This document shows, piece after piece, positions 12,068 through 23,365 of a DNA stretch of 64,000 nucleotides; position 1 is the stretch's first letter; every line of letters starts with the position of its first letter. The stretch comes from Chimonanthus salicifolius (lineage: Eukaryota; Streptophyta; Magnoliopsida; Laurales; Calycanthaceae), in assembly GCA_013350335.1 (NCBI GenBank), contig CM023540.1, positions 33,811,925 to 33,875,924 of the forward strand, written 5' to 3'. The notes beneath the pieces were generated by a model, which did no database searches, was not told the origin of the DNA, and worked only from the letters and a program-made list of their open reading frames with translations. The translations under genes and the position numbers were made by a program.

Positions 12068-12610
12068 AATCTACATGGGAGGAAAGTTCTTTTATTTCTA
12101 TTAACAATAAATTTCATCTCTTTTTTTTTTTTCAAAATTTTAACTTTATAAAGTTTAGATTGGATCAAATTGGTTTAGTTATGAAAAAAATAAATTAGAT
12201 GAAAAAATTATTATTATCTATAGTCAACTCAACCAATTACCACACCTATCAAACTGATCGTTTTCCATCCGTTCGCGACATTTGGGCGCGACAACCCATG
12301 TCATTGAGAGATCTAAGAATCAACATCACCTATTTTCAAATAAAGCATTCCCACATTTTAATCTACACCATTAAGGAGTAACATCATAGAGATTTATTTT
12401 TTAATTTTTTTATTCATAGCTGAAAAAGAGATAAGGCTTCAGTAACATTGTCGACTTGAACACTTGAGCCCACAGCAACAATGACAACTGATCTCACAAC
12501 ATACATAGCTAAAACATGAAACTAAATCCTAATGGGAGAGAAACTTAAGGCTCTCATTTTATTGTTATATAGATAATCTTCGATGATTTGTGTGATTAAA
12601 ATCGATTGGT

Positions 12611-13015
12611 CTAATTCGTTGTCCCTTCAACACAGAGCCATTGGCCGACGAAGAGCTTATTACATTCAAGATTGGGGTTAATTGCGCCGAAGTCATCGGA
12701 GGTGAGGTTGAACAGTTGCGCTATCGAAAAACAAGTGTCACCTGATCCCACTCCAAAGACGGTATCACATTCCAGGGTTGAATCTTTTTTCGCAAAACCT
12801 GCTTTACATATCATAAAAGAAAATGAATTGGTGCACATTGAGATTCTAAAACCAATTTGGATCATGTCATTATGTAAGTAATTAAGTTAAATTATGTAAT
12901 GAACTCTATACTTACTTCCGAACAATCTGCCCTCGGCTATGGATATGATGAGAAGGAAAGATAGCATCAAAACCAAATTGAAAAACATGACTGCTTTGCT
13001 GTTTGCCTTAGCCAT
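12611..13015 (-). CDS. Small secreted LysM-domain protein, copy 3
   Basis: Exons 12916-13015 and 12611-12798, 95 aa. It differs from copies 1 and 2 by Arg51 to Gly in the first part of the LysM domain (FGVGSGDTC). Signal peptide, all four cysteines and both splice sites are kept. TATAAATA is at 13086-13093 on the minus strand. Role inferred as for the other copies: secreted, binding GlcNAc-type ligands. Confidence 0.87.
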
Positions 13016-13093
13016 TTTTTTCCTAATCCTTTTGGTTCTAGATTGAAGCTTGCTCTTCTTGGATATCAGTTGCACAAACCCGGATTATTTATA

Positions 13094-14869
13094 GCACAAA
13101 TCCATGAAGATTGAGCCATTAAGCCGTCTGATTTCCGTGTTTAACAAAGAAGCCGGCTTCTATTAATTCATTGTTTTATAACTTTGGGAACATGTTTAAA
13201 ATTTTGTATTTTCCAAAGCTATTGGATTAAGACAGGACAGCTTAATGAATCTAGAGAGAAGTTGTATAATCTGATCATACTTAACTATAATCATGTTTTT
13301 AAAACATAAATTATGATAAAAATAGTTGTTCCAAACCATCAAGCATTTTTTTTATAGAACTGCACTCTCTAATCCATGTTCAAGAATAATTAGCTTAATT
13401 GTTGTATTTAAGCTGGTATTTGCCGTTGATCAGCTGATCTAAACATACCTTCTGCGTTTATGATGAAAATAGAGTGAAAATGGGAGGCAAGAGGCCATTG
13501 TTGTACATGAATTATTCTCATGAACATGACTAATTGTGCAAATTGTGTTAGAGCTAACCCAAACCTGAATGACTTGGTCCAAAACATAAGTGAACTAACC
13601 AACTTATTTAGAATATGGGTTCAATCCGAATAAAAAAACTAACCCATTTTTAATTCTACCAGAGCTTGGATCAAGATTTGATAACCCAGATCGTCCATAT
13701 TGCCCATGTATACCTCCTTTTCTATATGTTTTTTTTTTATTACTTTTGAAAATTCATTTTTAGAGTAATTATATTTTTGTAATGAAGACTTGTTTTTATG
13801 GATATCTCTGTACATTATATATAGACCTAATTATGTACTTGCACAGATGTATTGGCTTATGATCAATTTAATTCATATTAAAAATGAGTTATCGTTTTAA
13901 AAATGAATTGAGTCAGGGGCACATTAAAAATGAGCTGAAATATTAGGTAAATTTAATGAGTGAACTCACTCAAGTTGAACCTCAAGAAGGACAGTGTCCA
14001 TGCACAATATTGCTATTTAGGGGTTTAAATAAAGTATGTCTTAAACTTTGAAAAATATCTAAATTTTTTAAAAATCCATGTTCTCAAGTTTTATGGAACC
14101 AAGGAAAAAATTATCTTTTACCTTTATTTAATACAACGAGAAACAATTTAGGTGAAAGTCAAATGAATGTTGACTGTTTATCTGTTAAATATTTGTTTGC
14201 TTTCACATTGGTTAGCAGAAAAGGAAAAAATTGATTCAAAAAAGATAAAAAATAGGAAAATAAATTTTAAAATTTGACTTGTGAATTTGAAGAATTTCGC
14301 CCATATTTTTGTGTTAGTATTTAAACAGAAATTTTTTGTATACAAATTTATGAAGTGGAGAAGGAATTATCAAGTATCAATTATTTTTTTTCATTAATAT
14401 CACTTAGTGCAGAGATAAGCTAAATCGGCACTTAGTGATCCACTGAGATAGGTGGGTCTTCTAATCCAGCCCATTGACAGACCAACCAAATTTATATAAT
14501 CTTAAATAAAGTATTTCCACAGTGTGATCAATAACAATAAGGATGAGAAGTCGGCCTGAATTTTTTTGTTTGTACATCTTATTTAGTTGTAATAAAATTT
14601 CACATTTGTCTTTACTTAAAACAATTGGAGGTCGGCCTGAAAGCCAGAGCAGGCTTTAGCCCAAACGATAATTAGGCTTACGTTTAGACTTTAGATTTAA
14701 AGCCTGCTCGGGCTTATGTATACTCAGGCTCGCATGTCCAATTTACATGAAAATATTATAAATATTTTTTTTTTTAAATTTACTTTGAACAGTATTCAAA
14801 TTCTTAACAATACTTAAGAATCATAGATTAAATCCTAAACCCTCTAAAGCCCTCTAAATTGTATTCAAA
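13094..14869. other. Non-coding spacer of LysM unit 3
   Basis: Homologous to the unit 1 and 2 spacers up to the insertion at 14878. No genes supported. Confidence 0.6.
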
Positions 14870-14999
14870 GACCCAACAAGGCTCGGCCCTGCATATAGGC
14901 GAAATAGGCGGCCGCCTAAGGTCTCCAAATACGCAGGACCCTGAGTCCATTAAACTCCTCTAAGAGCCATGTTAAAAAAGGGCCCAAATCCATTTCCCA

Positions 15000-15175
15000 C
15001 TTTCCGCACGCACGCACGCTGCACGACGCGAATGCGGAACGTTGTCCGCGTCCCGCGCCCACATCCTCCTCCCGCCGCGCCCGCGTCCTGCGTCCCGCCC
15101 TCGCGTACTGCGTCCCGCTCCCGTGCCCGCGTCTGCGTCCTGTGTCCCGCGCCCACATTCCGAACGCGCAACATC
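15000..15175. repeat. GC-rich degenerate short repeats inside element D
   Basis: Repeated variants of gcgtcccgcgccc and gcgtcctgcgtcc make this the most GC-rich block in the window. Open frames cross it on both strands because stop codons are AT-rich and therefore rare here. I do not regard them as genes. Confidence 0.7.
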
Positions 15176-15319
15176 GAATTCCAAAATCTCAACTGCAACG
15201 GTCATTTCCACATCTCTTCCACACGAAATCCTTAATTTTTACTGTTGCCTTTTCTCTAGAACGGCAAAACCCTATCGAAATAAAATCCCAAATTATTGTT
15301 TCCTCTTCTCTCAATGCTC

Positions 15320-15460
15320 TACGATTCTCTCTCACTGCTCTCTCTCTCTCTCTCACTGCTCTCTCTTGCTGACTCTCTCTCACTGCTCTCCCTATCTCGC
15401 TGAGTTGCTGTCTCACTCTCTCAGTCTCTCACTGCTCTCTCTCTCTCTCGCTCTCCTCTG
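15320..15460. repeat. CT-rich microsatellite tract in element D
   Basis: Runs of ctctctctct alternate with tcactgctctc on the plus strand. This resembles a plant 5' UTR pyrimidine tract or a simple repeat expansion. Confidence 0.75.
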
Positions 15461-16322
15461 AAGCTCTGACCTCTCTTTTCATGCTCTCTTTCACCGGCGA
15501 TCTACTCTTAATCATGTAAGGTTTTCTTGAGACAATTATTTACAAAGAATGATTTTGTGTTATTGTGTTAAAAAATTGGAAGGACCAGTTAAATATATTT
15601 TTACATAATATTAAAATAACACTAAGATTGTTGATTTGTTGGGGTGGTCAATCTGAAAGGTTACATATGCTCTGGATTGTCTAAGCAACTAAGTTAATAT
15701 CCAACTCAGTCTTGCTCTTTCAATATTTTTTTTTTTTAGAAAAACTGAACAAATTTTTTTTCTAAACAAGCCTCTATCATTTGAGTTTATTTGAAAAAAA
15801 ACTTTTAAATTTTGTATAATTCTAAAAAAACAGCAAACTTTTAATAAAATAAAATAAAATACTTCATCTTAATAAATAGCAAATTGTTTTTTTTTTCTGA
15901 ATTTTTTTTCCCGTGTTATAGGACTCATTTGGAGGTTAATATCACTTAGTGAGCAAGGTAATTAAAAGTCATGTCGGCAAGAAAGAGAATTCTATATATC
16001 TGAATTTGGATAAAAGGGTTTTGGAGTTTTAAGAAGGATGAAAGAAAGATAAAGATTTGTGCAAAATTTATAAATACTGTGTTATAAATTTGATTATGAT
16101 ATTTTATTTTAAATGTTTTACACTTTATTAGAAAAAGTATGAATTTTTTTTTTTTAAGTGTAAAGGACCCCATCTTGAAAGTTCTCCTAGAGCCCCTGAA
16201 ATATCAGGGCCGGCCCTGCACCCAACAATTGTATATATTAAGAATAAAATAAATTAAAGGTTCAAAGTCATGCATTTACTTGAGCTTGTCATTGGGCATT
16301 TCAGGTCTGAGCTTGTAACAAT

Positions 16323-17527
16323 CAGTGTAACAAATACTGTCGGTATTTTCGTTTTTACCGCAAAAATATCGAGAAAATAACGTTACTGCGTTAAAAACGT
16401 GATTTTATCGCCTATGCCGTTTTTATCGGGAATTTATCGTTAAAAACGCGTTTTTAACGCGAGAAATGGTAAAATTGCGTTAAAAACGTTTTTTTACCGT
16501 TTAAATTTTTTCCTACTTACACAGCTATCCCATATTCACAGACACACGCCACAGTGCTTCACGGGCGCTATCCCATTCACGTACACACACGCCGCTGGAC
16601 ACGACACGAGCAAACATGGATAAAATTTAATTATTTAAATAATAAAATTTATTTTAAAAATTTAAAGTTATTTTTTAAGCAGTGTGTAGTTTGAAAATTT
16701 TTCAAATTAAATATCCGGACTAATTACGATAACCTGATAAAAATACTTTTAGACTTCAAGGTCTTTTGACACTCTTAAATATTTAAAACACAGTATTTTA
16801 CAAATAAGGGTATCTCTAGGCTGTGCCAAAAACACATTTAGGAGTATTAAAAGACCTTAAAGTCTTAAAGTATTTTTATCAAATTATCGTAATTAGCCCG
16901 GATATTCAATTTGAGAAATTTTGGAAATACACAGTGCCTAAAAAATAACTTTAAAGTTTTAAAGGAGATTTTATTATTTAATACACTATGCACATTATTT
17001 TTTAAGCACTGTGTATTTCCAAAATTTCTCAAATTGAATATCCAAACTAATTACGATAACGTGATAAAAATACTTTAAGACTTCAAGGTCTTTTGACACT
17101 CCTAAATGTGTTTTCGGCACACCTTAGAGATACTTTTATTTGTAAAATACTGTGTTTTAAATATTTAAGAGTGTCAAAAGACCTTGAAGTCTTAAAGTAT
17201 TTTTATCGGATTATCGTAATTAGTCCGGATATTTAATTTGAGAAATTTTCAAAGTACGCACTGCTAAAAAAATAACTTTAAAGTTTTAAAATAAATTTTA
17301 TTATTTAAATAATTAAATTTATTTCAGGTTGTAAATTTGAAAATCTCTTTATTTGATTTAAATTATCTCATAATGCAAACTTCAGAAAAAATCCCTTTAT
17401 TATATTAATTTTTATTATTATTTTAAATATTTATATTTTTTGCGAGATTTTCCCATTAAAAACTCGAGAATTTGAAAATATCCCATTATTAACACTTATC
17501 GTTAATATTCCGAGAACGGTATTTCTG
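16323..17527. mobile_element. hAT-like element C, unit 3 only, with subterminal GTTAAAAACG motifs
   Basis: Flanked by gtaacaat (16315-16322) and gtgacaat (17528-17535). The uninterrupted target gtgacaat is present once in unit 2. Both ends start with CAG on their own strand and share AAATAC(T/C)GT just inside. The left end carries several copies of gttaaaaacg in both orientations, typical of transposase-binding subterminal repeats. The interior holds two fold-back copies (about 16670-16960 and 17000-17290) of the hairpin family also found in units 1-3. No transposase frame. Confidence 0.78.
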
Positions 17528-17832
17528 GTGACAATTTAGGCCCAACCCGAATCCTAAGGGTGACAATTTCTTACATGAACAGCAACGTGATTTGACCCGA
17601 TCCATACTACGGTTTCGATAAATCCTATCTTGTAAAGTTTTTAAATTAATATGAATCTAAATAAATCCAGCTCAACTTGAGTTTAAGGGTCTGAAACATC
17701 CAACTCAAATTTATAAACACTATCTAAAGTTTTAAACACTTTATTTTTTATCGGTTTTATCCCATGTAACCCAACCTAAGTTAAACAATCTCAGCTCATT
17801 GTCTTCATTTCCCACGACCCAATGACTCTACA

Positions 17833-19158
17833 TGGGGCCATCTAGAAACAAGTTGAAGCCTAAAAAATCTAAATGGGGCATTCTTTGTATTTAACATATT
17901 ATTATAAATAATATTTAATTAAATTTTTAATTATATATTATAAAATTAATTATTCTAGATAATAATTTTTTAACTTAAAAATATCAAGAGGCCAACAATA
18001 CAGAGCATTGAAAAATTTATCCATCCCAGTGAAATTAGCATATTCAGAAATTAAAATAGAATAAGAATACTTTAAAATATTAGTATATTGAGTGGGTTGA
18101 AGTGCAAACAGATACTGAGAGATGTGTTCTCTCTACTGCTCTTATCTCCTTCTTCTTTTCCATATAACTTGAATAAGGATAATTATTTTGACACGGGATT
18201 TTTCTGATTTTCAATTTTTTACTAGAAATTACCATTTTGCCCTTCCACTTCGACATCGTCTGGATATGAGTTAAGAACATTTTTCCTTCATTCAAACCAT
18301 TATTCATGCATAAATTCCATTCATCCGGACGATCTACAGATGCCAGTAATGCATAGCGCATTAGTTAAAAAAAACTATATAATTCCTATAGTTTTGAATA
18401 ATAAAATCTCCTTTTTATTTTTAAGCACTGTGTATTTCCAAAATTTCTCAAATTGAATATCCGGACTAATTACAATAACTTGATAAAAATACTTTAAGAT
18501 TTTAAGGTCTTTTGACACTCCCAAATGTTTAAAACACAGTGTTTTACAAATAAAGAGTATCCCTCGGCTATGCCGAATATACACTTCCGGAAGTCCAAAC
18601 GACAAACCGTTGAACTTTAAATTCAAAACTAAACAAATATGTGAAATTTGAAAACTTAATTCTTTCAAATGATTGTCTAATTGGATTTTTTTGTTTTGAA
18701 GAAGGGACGAGATTTGGGATAAAAAAAGGTCACTTATTTTTGGTCAACAATCATTTGAAAGATCTAAGTTTTCAAATTTCACATATATGTTCAGCTTTGA
18801 ATTTGTAGTTTAATGATTTTTATGGTTTGTCGTTTGGACTTCCAAAAGTGTATTTACGACACAGCTGAGGGATACCTTTATTTGTAAAATACTGTGTTTT
18901 AAGCATTTGAGAGTGTCAAAAGACCTTTAAGTTTTAAAGTATTTTTATCAGGTTATCGTAATTAATCCGCATATTTAATTTAAAAATTTTTGTAAATACA
19001 AAGTCCTTCAAAAATAACTTTAAGGAGATTTTATTATTCAAAATTATAAGAATTATATAGTTTTTTTTTTTAACTAATGCACTATTCGGCGAGGGGGGCC
19101 TTCTTCATCCGGGGCCTAAGGCGATCGCCTTTCTTGCCCAAGACTTAAGACGGCCCTG
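17833..19158. mobile_element. hAT-like element in unit 3 (same insertion as in units 1 and 2)
   Basis: Same target: actctaca at 17825-17832 and 19159-19166. The left terminus is worn (tggggccatct), the right end reads GACGGCCCTG. It carries the same internal fold-back arms. Confidence 0.82.
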
Positions 19159-19693
19159 ACTCTACATGGGAGGAAAGTTCTTTTATTTCTATTAACAATA
19201 AATTTCATCTCATTTTTTTTTTTCAAAATTTTAACTTTATAAAGTTTAGATTGGATCAAATTGGTTTAGTTATAAAAAAATAAAGTAGATGAAAAAATTA
19301 TTACTATCTATAGTCAACTCAACCAATTACCACACCTACCAAACTGATCGTTTTCCATCCGTTCGCGACATTTGGGCACGACGACCCATGTCATTGAGAG
19401 ATCTAAGAATCAACATCACCTATTTTCAAATAAAGCATTCCCACATTTTAATCTACACCATTAAGGAGTAACATCATAGAGATTTATTTTTTAATTTTTT
19501 TATTCATAGCTGAAAAAGACATAAGGCTTCGGTAACATTGTCGACTAGAACACTTAAGCCCAAAGGACAACTGCTCTCACAACATACATGGCTAAAACAT
19601 GAAACTAAATCCTAATTGGAGAGAAACTTAAGCCTCTCATTTTATTCTTACATAGATGATCTTTGATGATTTGTGAGATTAAAATCGATTGGT

Positions 19694-20082
19694 CTAATTC
19701 GTTGTCCCTTCAACACAGAGCCATTGGCCGACGAAGAGATTATTACATTCAAGATTGGGGTTGATTGCGCCGAAGTCATCGGAGGTGAGGTTGAACAGTT
19801 GCGCTATCGAAAAACAAGTGTCACCTGATCCCACTCCAAAGACGGTATCGCATTCCAGAGTCGAATCTTTTTTCGCAAAACCTGTTTTACATATCACAAA
19901 AGAAAATGAATTGGAAAACCAATTTGGATCATCTCATTATGTAAGTAATTAAGTTAAATTATGTAATGAACTCTATACTTACTTCCGAACAATCTGCCCT
20001 CGGCTATGGATATGATGAGAAGGAAAGATAGCATCAAAACCAAATTGAAAAACATGACTGCTTTGCTGTTTGCCTTAGCCAT
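19694..20082 (-). CDS. Small secreted LysM-domain protein, copy 4
   Basis: Exons 19983-20082 and 19694-19881, 95 aa. Relative to copy 1 it has Arg51 to Gly and Lys81 to Asn (ECNNLFVGQ). The intron is 101 nt, 16 nt shorter than copy 1, but donor and acceptor are kept. Signal peptide and all four cysteines are intact. TATAAATA is at 20153-20160. Likely functional. Confidence 0.86.
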
Positions 20083-20704
20083 TTTTTTCCTAATCCTTTT
20101 GGTTCTAGATTGAAGCTTGCTCTTCTTGGATATCAGTTGCACAAACCCGGATTATTTATAGCACAAATCCATGAAGATTGAGCCATTAAGCCGTCTGATT
20201 TCCGTGTTTAACAAAGAAGCCGGCTTCTATTAATTCATTGTTTTATAACTTTGGGAACATGTTTAAAATTTTGTATTTTCCAAAGCTATTGGATTAAGAC
20301 AGGACAGCTTAATGAATCTAGAGAGAAGTTGTATAATCTGATCATACTTAACTATAATCATGTTTTTAAAACATAAATTATGATAAAAATAGTTGTTCCA
20401 AACCATCAAGCACTTTTTTTATAGAACTGCACTCTCTAATCCACGTTCAAGAATAATTAGCTTAATTGCTGTATTTAAGCTGGCATTTGCCGTTGATCAG
20501 CTGATCTAAACATACCTTCTGCGTTTATGATGAAAATAGAGTGAAAATGGGAGGCAAGAGGCCATTGTTGTACATGAATTATTCTCATGAACATGACTAA
20601 TTGTGCAAATTGTGTTAGAGCTAACCCAAACCTGAATGACTTGGTCCAAAACATAAGTGAACTAACCAACTTATTTAGAATATGGGTTCAATCCGAATAA
20701 AAAA

Positions 20705-20940
20705 TGTAACGACCCAACTCGAATACAGGGCTTAGGGCTTGACTCAGTGTGATATTGTCCGCTCTGGGCCTCGCACACAAGCGAGCCCGCATAGTTTTGC
20801 ATTTGGGCCCGGGCCCACCTAGCCTGGCCCAAAACGGTTCACATGAGTAAAAGGGAGGCCACCCACTTAAATTCCTCAAATTTTTCTCCTCTACTACCGA
20901 TGTGGGACTTCTTCCCACATCGGTGGGTAAGGGTTTCACA
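20705..20940. mobile_element. Solo LTR (TRIM-like) in unit 4
   Basis: The insertion begins TGTAACGACCC and ends GGTTTCACA, so it has TG...CA ends. It interrupts sequence continuous in unit 3 and is flanked by aaaaa on both sides, consistent with a 5-bp duplication, though the A-run makes this weak. Near the 3' end ACCGATGTGGGA and TCCCACATCGGT form a perfect inverted repeat. No internal domain remains. Confidence 0.7.
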
Positions 20941-22508
20941 AAAAAACTAACCCATTTTTAATTCCACCAGAGCTTGGATCAACTTTTGATAACCCAGATC
21001 GTCCATATTGCCCATGTATACCTCCTTTTCTATATGTTTTTTTTATTACTTTTGAAAATTCATTTTTAGAGTAATTATATTTTTGCAATGAAGACTTATT
21101 TTTATGGATATCTCTGTACATTATATATAGACCTAATTATCTACTTGCATAGATGTATTGGCTTATGACCAATTTAATTCATATTAAAAATGAGTTATCG
21201 TTTTAAAAATGAATTGAGTCATGGGCACATTAAAAAAGAGCTGAAATATTAGGTAAATTTAATGAGTGAACTCACTCAAGTTGCACCTCAAGAAGGACAG
21301 TGTCTACGCACAATATTGCTATTTAGGGGTTTAAATAAAGTATGTCTTAAAACTTTGAAAAATATCTAAATTTTTTAAAAATCCATGTTCTCAAGTTTTA
21401 TGGAACTATGGAAAAATTTAACTTTCACCTTTATTTAATACAACGAGAAACAATTTCGGTGAAAGTCAAGTGAATGTTGACTGTTTATCTGTTAAATATT
21501 TGTTTGCTTTCACATTGGTTAGCAGAAAAGTAAAAAATTGATTCAAAAAAGATAAAAAATAGGAAAATAAATTTTAAAATTTGACTTGTGAATTTGAAGA
21601 ATTTAGCCCATATTTTTGGTGTGAGTATTTAAACAGAAATTTTTTGTATACAAATTTATGAAGTGGAGAAAGAATTATCAAGTATCAATTAATTTTTTTT
21701 TATTAATATCACTTAGTGCAGAGATACGCTAAATCGACACTTAGTGATCCACTGTGATAGGTGGGTCTTCTAATCCAGCCCATTGACAGACCAACCAAAT
21801 TTATATAATCTTAATTTTTTTAAATAAAGTATTTCCACAGTGTGATCCACAACATTAAGGATGGGAAGTCCGCCTGAATTTAATTGTTTGTACATCTTAT
21901 TTTAGGTCTGAGCTTGTGACAGTTTAGGCCCAACCCGAATCCTAAGGGTGACAATTTCTTACATGAACAGCAACCTGATTTGACCCGATCCATACTACGG
22001 TTTCGATAAATCCTATCTTGTAAAGTATTTAAATTAATATGAATCTAAATAAATCCAGCTCAACTTGAGTTTTAGGGTCTGAAACATCCAACTCAAATTT
22101 ATAAGCACTATTTAAAGTTTTAAACACTTTATTTTTTATCGGTTTTATCCCATGTAACCCAACCTAAGTTAAACAATCTCAGCTCATTGTCTTCATTTCC
22201 CACGACCCAATGACTCTACATGGAAGGAAAGTTCTTTTATTTCTATTAACAATAAATTTCATCTCATTTATTTTTTCAAAATTTTATCTTTATAAAGTTT
22301 AGATTGGATCAAATTGGTTTAGTTATGAAAAAAATAAATTAGATGAAAAAATTATTATTATCTATAGTCAACTCAACCAATTACCACACCTACCGAACTA
22401 ATCGTTTTCCATCCGTTCACAACATTAGTGCGCGACGACCCATGTGATTGAGAGATCTAAGAATCAACATCACCTATTTTCAAATAAAGCATTCCCACAT
22501 TTTAATCT
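20941..22508. other. Non-coding spacer of LysM unit 4
   Basis: Homologous to the other spacers, with the deletion near 21905 and the empty hAT target near 22214. No genes supported. Confidence 0.55.
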
Positions 22509-23365
22509 ACACCATTAAGGAATAACATCATAGAGATTTATATTTTAATTTTTTTATTCATAGCTGAAAAAGAGATGAGGCTTTAGTAACATTGTCAACT
22601 AGAACACTTAGAACACTTGAGCCCAAAGCAACAGTAACTACTGATCTCACAACATACATGGCTAAAACATGAAACTAAATCCTAGTTAGAGAGATATTTT
22701 AGTCTCTCATTTTATTATTACATAAATAATGTTCGACAGTAATAATGTTCGACACTTGAAATAATTAAAACTGATCAGTCTAATTCGTTATCCCTTCAAC
22801 ACAGAGCCATTGGCTGACAAAGAGCTTTTTACATTCAAAGTTAGGGTTGATTGCGTTGAATTCATCTGAAGTGAGGTTGAACCATTGCGCTATCGCAAAA
22901 CATGTGTCACCCGATCGCACCCCGAACACTGTATCACATTTTGGGGTAGAACCTTTTTTGCATAACCTTTTTTTTTTTTTTTTTCAATATGATCAAAGAA
23001 ATAAAGGGGTATAAATAAATTAACTCAGAGCCTAAAACAACTTGGAACATGTAATTACTAAAATAATTTTAGTTAAACAACTAAGTTACTTACTGCCGAA
23101 CAGTCTGCCCTCCGCTATGGATATGATGAGAAGGAAAGATTGGATACTTGTTCTTCTCAGATATCGGTTGCACAAACCCAAATTATCCTACTTCTTTATA
23201 GCACAAATCCATGAAAGAGACTGATTGAATGAGCCACGAAGCCTAATTGTTTCATAACTTTGTAAACATGTTTATAATTTTGTATCCTCCAAAGCTGCTT
23301 GATTAAGATAGGGCAGTTTAATCTAAGAGACAAAAGTTAGTATAATCTGATGTTAATTAATTTTT
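22509..23365. repeat. LysM tandem unit 5, partial and diverged
   Basis: Homology to the LysM part of the unit continues to about 23365 and then stops. Divergence is much greater than among units 1-4, so this is the oldest copy or one released from homogenisation. Confidence 0.8.
22780..23200 (-). pseudogene. LysM gene copy 5, broken
   Basis: The exon-2-like part (22780-22966) still encodes a diverged LysM domain with all four cysteines and a stop in the homologous place. It is one base shorter than in the other copies between the old acceptor and the first cysteine, which breaks the frame from exon 1. The acceptor is preceded by a long A-run on the coding strand instead of pyrimidines. In the exon-1-like part (from 23094) a deletion near 23140 removed the ATG and the first half of the signal peptide. 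TATAAAG remains near 23193-23200. A start codon could in principle be recruited elsewhere, but I judge it a pseudogene. Confidence 0.8.

Larger units (their letters stand above)
7803..12364. repeat. LysM tandem unit 2
   Basis: Direct repeat of unit 1 with LysM copy 2, spacer and hAT-like element in the same order. The distance to the LysM stop codon of unit 3 is 4571 bp. It differs from unit 1 mainly by single-base changes and small indels. Confidence 0.9.
14878..16218. mobile_element. Non-autonomous hAT-like element D, unit 3 only
   Basis: Begins AAGGCTCGGCCCTG and ends CAGGGCCGGCCCTG, itself a near-palindromic terminus. It is flanked by gacccaac (14870-14877) and cacccaac (16219-16226), an 8-bp direct repeat with one mismatch. 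Units 1 and 2 have a single uninterrupted copy of that target. No transposase frame is seen. The interior has a GC-rich stretch at about 15000-15175, a CT-rich tract at about 15320-15460, and then AT-rich DNA, a composition unlike its surroundings. Confidence 0.8.
12365..19454. repeat. LysM tandem unit 3, expanded by two extra insertions
   Basis: Same order as units 1-2 but about 2.5 kb longer. The extra length is explained by hAT-like elements at 14878-16218 and 16323-17527, each flanked by a direct repeat of sequence that is single-copy in units 1 and 2. Confidence 0.88.
19455..22508. repeat. LysM tandem unit 4, lacking the hAT-like element
   Basis: Contains LysM copy 4 and the homologous spacer. 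The actctaca target (about 22214-22221) is uninterrupted. A few hundred bases of spacer are also missing around 21905, where ttttag joins caggtctgag-type sequence. A 236-bp solo LTR sits at 20705-20940. Confidence 0.87.

Noticed and set aside
14916..15461. Overlapping Arg/Pro-rich frames on both strands
   Set aside because: Caused by the GC-rich repeat and CT tract of element D, where stop codons are scarce. No domain is visible.
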